Assembly (NCBI GenBank): GCA_964617665.1
Contig: CAZUAH010000595.1
Coordinates: 1 to 8,345 of the forward strand
Source of the DNA: JADHUC01 sp964617665
GTDB taxonomy: Bacteria; Planctomycetota; Planctomycetia; Pirellulales; Pirellulaceae
DNA length: 8,345 nt
Reading direction: 5' to 3'
Shown: piece after piece, positions 4,396 through 8,345 of the stretch
Layout: every line of letters begins with the position of its first letter
How positions within the stretch are numbered: position 1 is the first letter of the stretch
The notes under the pieces: generated by a model
What the model was told of the DNA's origin: nothing
The model's input: only the letters and a program-made list of their open reading frames with translations
Database searches by the model: none
Position numbers and translations under genes: made by a program

Positions 4396-5262
4396 TTACA
4401 GCAAACTCGTCTCGACGGTCTCTACGGACCTGAACGCGGAGCCGTGGCCGCCCGTTTGTTCCTGTGGCGCGTCCGGTGGCAGCCCCAAGACTTCGCGGGC
4501 TAGGCTGCCGTAGTCCGCCGCCCCATTGGACGACGGCGCGTACTGAAAGATCGACTGGCCGAAACTTGGTGCTTCGGCCAACCGGATGTTCCGCCGAATC
4601 CGCGACTGGAACGTCTGGGCGTCCGCCCATGCTGTGCTTTGCGTCTTGTTCTGCTCGAAGAACTCATGAACGTCGGAGGTGACTTCGGCAGCCAGCCGTG
4701 TTCCCGATTCGTACATGCACAATACGACGCCAGTCAGCCGCAGGCCCGGATTCAGGCGTTGAGCGACCACATCGATCGTCTGCAGAAGTTTGCCGAACCC
4801 GTGCAATGCAAGGAAGTGCGGCTGCAGCGGCAGAAAGACTTCCTTCACAGCCGTCAATGCGTTCAACGTGAGCACGCCTAGCGACGGCGGGCAGTCGATG
4901 ATCAAGTAGTCAAAATCCCCGTCGTCCAGCACCAACTTGTCCCGCAGGATGACCTCACGGCCCACTTCCCCGGCGAGTTCCATTTCCGCTGCCGCCAGAT
5001 CCAGGTGCGATGGAATCAGGCACAGTTTGTCGTTAATCGCCGTACGGACCTCGGACAGGCGAGTATCGCCTGTGAGCACTTGATATATCGACGGGCGATC
5101 ATCCGTCAGAGCCACGCCCATGTGCAGTGATGCGTGGGCCTGGGGATCGAGGTCGATCAAACATACTCGCTGCCCCAGGTCGGCCAACGCTGCCCCCAGA
5201 TTGACTGCGGTGGTGGTTTTTCCGACACCACCTTTTTGATTGATGATGGCGATCGACCGCAT
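4396..5262 (-). CDS. parA: ParA/Soj-family partitioning ATPase
   Basis: The 288-residue protein is a deviant Walker ATPase of the ParA/MinD superfamily, which positions DNA or protein cargo by ATP-dependent binding to the nucleoid. The Walker A' motif KGGVGKTT is at residues 10-17, with signature Lys10 and P-loop Lys15. LIDLDPQAH is at 35-43 (A' region, Asp39), and the Walker B segment LIIDCPPS at 120-127 has Asp123. The C-terminal region RRNIRLAEAPSFGQSIFQYA and SNGAADYGSLAREVLG is typical of chromosomal ParA/Soj. I chose ATG 5262 because AAGGAG lies 8 nt upstream (5276-5271) and the protein then starts directly with the family's MRSIAIINQKGGVGKTTT. An upstream ATG at 5292 would add ten odd residues. 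No parB follows; downstream are the hairpin repeat and the scar. Length and motifs are intact. Confidence 0.93.
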   Translation of the reverse strand: MRSIAIINQKGGVGKTTTAVNLGAALADLGQRVCLIDLDPQAHASLHMGVALTDDRPSIYQVLTGDTRLSEVRTAINDKLCLIPSHLDLAAAEMELAGEVGREVILRDKLVLDDGDFDYLIIDCPPSLGVLTLNALTAVKEVFLPLQPHFLALHGFGKLLQTIDVVAQRLNPGLRLTGVVLCMYESGTRLAAEVTSDVHEFFEQNKTQSTAWADAQTFQSRIRRNIRLAEAPSFGQSIFQYAPSSNGAADYGSLAREVLGLPPDAPQEQTGGHGSAFRSVETVETSLL

Positions 5263-5303
5263 GTTGGGAACTCCTTTTCGACGAATTACCATCGTTATGG
5301 GCG

Positions 5304-5309
5304 ATTATA
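5304..5309 (-). promoter_or_regulatory. -10 box candidate for parA
   Basis: A perfect TATAAT on the minus strand ends 41 nt before the parA start, leaving room for the AAGGAG ribosome-binding site. No consensus -35 is found 16-18 nt upstream, so the call rests on the -10 alone. Confidence 0.4.
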
Positions 5310-5358
5310 AACGCCTGGCGACAATCCCGGCTATACGAATCCGCCCGTGGTCCTCCGG

Positions 5359-5387
5359 TTGGTTCCGGGGGGCATTTGGACTACAAA
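5359..5387 (+). promoter_or_regulatory. Weak promoter candidate for nagB
   Basis: TTGGTT (5359-5364) and TACAAA (5382-5387) are 17 bp apart in the divergent parA-nagB spacer, 65 nt before the nagB start. Both hexamers are only partial matches. A small TGCGTC/GACGCA hairpin lies in the presumed leader just downstream. Confidence 0.25.
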
Positions 5388-5452
5388 TTAGGAAACCTGC
5401 GTCGCGGACGCAACGCGGGTACAGCGAGAGAGACATCTGAGGAGGATACTTC

Positions 5453-6265
5453 GTGCGCGTGGTCATTGAAAGTGATGTGGATGCTGTGAGCCGGAGAGCT
5501 GCGCGTTTCGTTGCTGGTTTGGTGCGTCGGAAGCCCGATTGTGTGCTCGGTCTGGCAACGGGTAGCACACCACTGGGGACGTACAAAGAACTGATCCGCA
5601 TGCACCAAGAGGAGGGCTTAGACTTCTCGCAGGTAACGTCATTCAACCTGGACGAATATGTGGGGCTGGACCCCAGTCACGACCAGAGCTACCGCTACTT
5701 CATGGAGGAAAACCTCTTTCGCCACATCAACATCGACGCGAGCAGAACCCATGTTCCCGATGGCCTCGCCACGAATCTGGGGGCTTACTGCGAGCAGTAC
5801 GAGGAGATGATCAGGGACGCGGGCGGAATTGACCTTCAGGTGCTTGGCGTTGGCCGCGACGGCCATATCGCCTTCAATGAACCGGGGTCGTCGCTCGGAA
5901 GCCGGACTCGTCTAAAATCCCTGACCGGCGAGACAATCACGGACAACGCTCGCTTCTTCGAGAGTGAGGACAAGGTCCCGCGTCTTGCCATAACGATGGG
6001 CGTTGGCACAATCCTGGAATCGCGCCAGTGCCTGCTGTTGGCTCTGGGGAGTTCGAAAGCGCAGGCCGTACAGGGCACGATCGAAGGGCCGGTAACTGCC
6101 CAGGTTACCGCTTCCGCCCTGCAACTGCACCGGGATGTCATCGCCGTTATCGACGAAGAGGCAGCCGCCTGGCTAACGCGTCGCGAGTATTACGCAGAGG
6201 TGGAGGAAGCGCAATTGCTGTTGGAAAGTGGCGAACTGCAAAGGCTAGGCATTGGCACCCAGTAG
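5453..6265 (+). CDS. nagB: Glucosamine-6-phosphate deaminase
   Basis: The 270-residue cytoplasmic enzyme converts glucosamine-6-phosphate to fructose-6-phosphate and ammonia, the last step of amino-sugar breakdown into glycolysis (EC 3.5.99.6). Diagnostic motifs are the phosphate-binding LGLATGSTPLGTY (residues 32-44) and SFNLDEYVGL (63-72, Asp67). The catalytic GVGRDGHIAFNEPGSS spans 132-147 (Asp136, His138, Glu143). These match the Asp72, Asp141, His143 and Glu148 set of the E. coli enzyme. SRTRLK and GVGTILES further fit the family, and length is normal. The GTG start is supported by GAGGAGG (5439-5445), 7 nt upstream. The rhomboid gene follows after 8 nt, so the two are probably cotranscribed. 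A 6-phosphogluconolactonase, a structural relative, is less likely given the DEYVGL and GHIAFNEP motifs. Confidence 0.95.
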   Translation: MRVVIESDVDAVSRRAARFVAGLVRRKPDCVLGLATGSTPLGTYKELIRMHQEEGLDFSQVTSFNLDEYVGLDPSHDQSYRYFMEENLFRHINIDASRTHVPDGLATNLGAYCEQYEEMIRDAGGIDLQVLGVGRDGHIAFNEPGSSLGSRTRLKSLTGETITDNARFFESEDKVPRLAITMGVGTILESRQCLLLALGSSKAQAVQGTIEGPVTAQVTASALQLHRDVIAVIDEEAAAWLTRREYYAEVEEAQLLLESGELQRLGIGTQ

Positions 6266-6273
6266 GCTGACTC

Positions 6274-7227
6274 ATGCGTCAAATCGGAACGGTCTCAAAC
6301 GTTGTCTGGGCGGAACGCTTTACGGCGTTCTTGATCACGAAGGGAATCGCTGCGCAGGCGGAGGAAGAGAACGACGTCTGGGTCATCTGGGTCCGGGACG
6401 AAGACCAACTGGATGAAGCTAAGACTGCCTTTGACCAATTCACAGCAGATCCGGACGGCCAGCAATATCAAAGTGCCCTGCGCGAAGCCACCGCGATTCT
6501 GGGTGCCGAAGCCAAAAGCCGCGAGGAGGCACAGAAGAACGTAATCGAAATGCGCGGCCGATGGCGCCGGCCTGGTAGTCGCCGAAACCCGCTGGTTATC
6601 GCCATCATTGTGCTGTGCGTTGGCGTCTCCGTCCTTTCGGGCTTCAGTGAGAACCCTTCCGGCACCGCTCGGCGCGTCCTCGGGTTCTGTGACTCCATGC
6701 AACTGCGCACTTGGGACGTCAACAAGACTTCCGACAGATTAGTCGACATCCGACAAGGCGAAGTGTGGCGTCTGGTGACGCCGATTTTCTTGCACGGGGG
6801 TATATTCCACCTGGCCTGTAACATGATCATGTTACACTTGTTCGGCAGCATTATTGAAGATCGACGAGGAACCGCAAGGTTCGCGGTGATTGTTCTTGTT
6901 GTCGCGCTGGTGTCAAACCTGGCTCAAGGGTTGGCACCCTCCACGTGGGGACCGTTCGCGGGAAGTCCGGCCTTCGTAGGGATCTCGGGGGTCGTTTACG
7001 GGCTGCTTGGCTATCTATGGATGAAGACGACCTACGAACCCGATTCCGGGATGTACGTCAGCGGCTCGACGGTTGCATTTCTGCTCGTTTTCATGATGCT
7101 CGGTTTCGTAGGCGTGCTGGACAAGCTGCTCGGTGCCAATATCGCCAACCTAGCGCACGGCGTAGGTTTCGTCACGGGGTTGGTAATCGGGTACTGGCCT
7201 CAGTTGTTGCGCCGGGTGACACAGTGA
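6274..7227 (+). CDS. Rhomboid-family intramembrane serine protease (GlpG-like)
   Basis: The 317-residue protein cuts membrane-protein substrates within or next to the bilayer. Residues 1-60 form a soluble N-terminal domain like that of GlpG (AERFTAFLITKGIAAQAEEE, then VWVIWVRDEDQLDEAK). A basic linker follows, and the first membrane helix is at about 105-123. The rhomboid core shows WRLVTPIFLHGGIFHLACNM (166-184, with the conserved HxxxN), catalytic Ser238 in the GxSG motif (GISGVVYG, 236-243) and catalytic His295 in NLAHGVGF (292-299). The protein looks active and complete, with about six membrane helices. No strong ribosome-binding site precedes ATG 6274, and the stop of nagB is 8 nt upstream, so translational coupling is likely. 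The physiological substrate is unknown. Confidence 0.93.
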   Translation: MRQIGTVSNVVWAERFTAFLITKGIAAQAEEENDVWVIWVRDEDQLDEAKTAFDQFTADPDGQQYQSALREATAILGAEAKSREEAQKNVIEMRGRWRRPGSRRNPLVIAIIVLCVGVSVLSGFSENPSGTARRVLGFCDSMQLRTWDVNKTSDRLVDIRQGEVWRLVTPIFLHGGIFHLACNMIMLHLFGSIIEDRRGTARFAVIVLVVALVSNLAQGLAPSTWGPFAGSPAFVGISGVVYGLLGYLWMKTTYEPDSGMYVSGSTVAFLLVFMMLGFVGVLDKLLGANIANLAHGVGFVTGLVIGYWPQLLRRVTQ

Positions 7228-7308
7228 TTCAATTCGATTCGCCCATCATCTGTGTTGGGACCGTCTGCTTCAGTGTCCTTTCACCTCGCAGAATGTAGGC
7301 TGTTATCC

Positions 7309-7968
7309 ATGGACTTGGCAGTGATTTTCGACGTCGATGGCGTACTGGTCGATTCGTACAACGCTCACTACGAAAGCTGGCAACTGCTCTGCGGCGAGCG
7401 CGGCCTGACGATGACACACGACCAGTTCATCGCCACGTTCGGCCGCACCAGTCGCGAGATCATCAAGGAGCTTTGGCGCGATCGCGCCACGTCGGAAGCG
7501 ACCGTTGCAGAGCTAGACGATCGCAAAGAAGCGTTGTTCCGCGAACTTTTGGCCCGCGACTTCCCGGCTCTGGATGGCGCCGTGGAATTGATCGACCAGT
7601 TGCACGAAGCAGGCGTTCCTTTGGCAGTTGGCTCGTCGGGTCCGCCAAAAAACGTTGGGCTCGTCTTGGCCGCACTCGACCGCGGAAGCGTGTTTGGCGG
7701 CGTCGTAACAGGCGACGATGTCACTCGAGGCAAACCCGATCCGCAAGTGTTTCAACTAGGGGCCGAGCGACTGGGCGCGCCCCCGTCGATATGTGTGGTG
7801 ATCGAAGATGCACCCGTGGGCGTGGCTGCCGCGCACGCCGCTGGAATGAAGTGCGTTGCGCTGGTCAGTACAGGCCGCGTCCGAGAGAAACTTGGAGCTG
7901 CGGATCTGATCGTCGATAGCCTGCGCGAGCTTGATCTTCAGGTCCTTCGAAGTCTGGTCTCGTCGTAA
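7309..7968 (+). CDS. HAD-superfamily hydrolase, beta-phosphoglucomutase/phosphoglycolate phosphatase-like
   Basis: The 219-residue protein has the four HAD motifs. FDVDGVLVDS (7-16) supplies nucleophile Asp8 and acid/base Asp10. AVGSSG (106-111) is motif II and RGKPDP (140-145, Lys142) is motif III. VIEDAPVGV (164-172, Glu166 and Asp167) binds Mg2+. An alpha-helical cap between motifs I and II marks subfamily I, the group of sugar-phosphate phosphatases and phosphomutases. The substrate cannot be read from sequence; the nearby nagB hints at a sugar phosphate. ATG 7309 starts the protein two residues before the beta-strand that carries Asp8. The longer GTG 7252 version would add 19 residues of poor quality. 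An 81-nt gap separates it from the rhomboid gene. Confidence 0.88.
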   Translation: MDLAVIFDVDGVLVDSYNAHYESWQLLCGERGLTMTHDQFIATFGRTSREIIKELWRDRATSEATVAELDDRKEALFRELLARDFPALDGAVELIDQLHEAGVPLAVGSSGPPKNVGLVLAALDRGSVFGGVVTGDDVTRGKPDPQVFQLGAERLGAPPSICVVIEDAPVGVAAAHAAGMKCVALVSTGRVREKLGAADLIVDSLRELDLQVLRSLVSS

Positions 7969-8140
7969 TGCCGCGCGACCTCTCATTAGTGGATTTCCCC
8001 ACGCCCAATCTGTCGCATTGTCAAACTCCACCTAAGATGGGAGCGGTATGAAGTTCGCTGAAAACACTCTTGAACTGAGCCGATACTCCGTCAAAATATT
8101 GGTGTAACAGGACAAAATGACATACTATTTAGTAGTCTAG

Positions 8141-8345
8141 ATTCAAGCCCTGGTCTGGGATGTTGCCAAAGGGATGCATGCGGAAGAGGCACTACGCGAA
8201 AGCGAAGCGCGGCTTCGCTTGATGGTCGATCAGATCCCGGCAATCCTGTGGACGACGGACTGTGATTTGCGATTCACCTCGTGCACGGGTGCTGGTCTCG
8301 GGGGCGCCAAACTTGCTCTTTCCTGGTTAACTGAGCTGGTTTTGT
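8141..8345 (+). CDS. PAS-domain sensor-like protein, 5' side apparently truncated, runs off the window
   Basis: From 8141 to the window end the frame is open. It reads IQALVWDVAKGMHAEEAL, then RESEARLRLMVDQIPAILW and TTDCDLRFTSCTGAGLGG. The EEALRESEARLR linker followed by QIPAILWTTDxDLRFT is typical of PAS domains in sensor histidine kinases and sigma-54-type regulators. VWDVAKGMHAEEAL before the first ATG (8174) also resembles the inter-domain linker that normally joins one PAS domain to the next (V.DVT.R..AEEAL). This suggests the gene has lost its upstream part; a TAG sits at 8138-8140. ATG 8174 could serve as a start but has no good ribosome-binding site. Whether the rest is intact lies outside the window. 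The 172 nt between the HAD stop and 8141 show no other gene and no clear terminator. Confidence 0.5.
   Translation, partial: MQALVWDVAKGMHAEEALRESEARLRLMVDQIPAILWTTDCDLRFTSCTGAGLGGAKLALSWLTELVL

Noticed and set aside
4064..4630. Minus-strand 188-residue ORF covering the leucine-rich-repeat scrap
   Set aside because: It overlaps the 3' part of parA in another frame and translates the hairpin repeat and antisense integrase. Only residues from 4285 to 4166 are meaningful.
7252..7308. N-terminal extension of the HAD hydrolase from GTG 7252
   Set aside because: The 19 extra residues precede the normal first beta-strand and look noncoding; ATG 7309 fits the family start.
8077..8105. Promoter (TTGAAC / AAAATA) before the PAS frame
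   Set aside because: The -10 match is poor and the downstream frame is probably truncated, so it is not strong enough to list.

Overview
The window looks like a planctomycete chromosome (about 55-60% G+C) carrying one end of a phage-related element that runs into ordinary cellular genes. The lineage is an inference. It rests on the style of the integrase N-terminus, the leucine-rich-repeat fragment, the paired-hairpin repeat of the GTAGGAC...GTCCTAC kind, and the look of the small accessory proteins. No marker gene proves it.

Region 1 (1-2682) is a capsid module on the + strand. It holds the 3' end of an acidic protein of unknown function, an HK97-fold major capsid protein with an N-terminal coiled-coil scaffold-like segment, a GC-rich palindromic spacer, and three very small genes. 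Two of these overlap by 56 nt and the last two are joined by ATGA. No connector, tail or lysis gene follows the capsid gene. The module ends at a perfect 25-bp inverted repeat (2607-2631 / 2658-2682). Each arm is itself a hairpin and carries the stop codon of one of two converging reading frames, both ending SKASK-stop.

Region 2 (2665-3700) holds two decayed DNA-binding reading frames in opposite orientation, both reminiscent of the helix-turn-helix part of ParB-like accessory proteins. The minus-strand one contains an exact 34-residue tandem duplication of a helix-turn-helix unit. The plus-strand one contains a 112-bp tandem duplication that shifts the frame, and its two hairpins keep pairing although their outer bases differ.

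Region 3 (3558-4340) is a recombination scar. It has four GGGTGTCA boxes with a 21-bp palindrome, then an attachment-site-like block. That block contains the 5' half of a tRNA-Arg(CCU) gene cut exactly after the anticodon loop, a 10-bp inverted repeat, and 12-bp direct repeats on either side. Next come an integrase N-terminus broken by a one-base frameshift and then truncated, a leucine-rich-repeat scrap on the minus strand, and a 55-bp paired-hairpin repeat.

Region 4 (4396-8345) is well-preserved cellular DNA: a ParA-type ATPase on the minus strand without a ParB neighbour, then divergently nagB (glucosamine-6-phosphate deaminase), a GlpG-like rhomboid protease and a HAD-family hydrolase. 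nagB and the rhomboid gene are 8 nt apart and probably cotranscribed. The window ends inside a PAS-domain sensor-like frame whose 5' side appears truncated.

The most interesting parts are the mirrored stop/terminator cassettes, the two independent duplications in opposing DNA-binding frames, the attachment-site block, and a capsid gene with no tail genes between it and that site. The last could mean a decayed prophage or a tail-less capsid-forming satellite.
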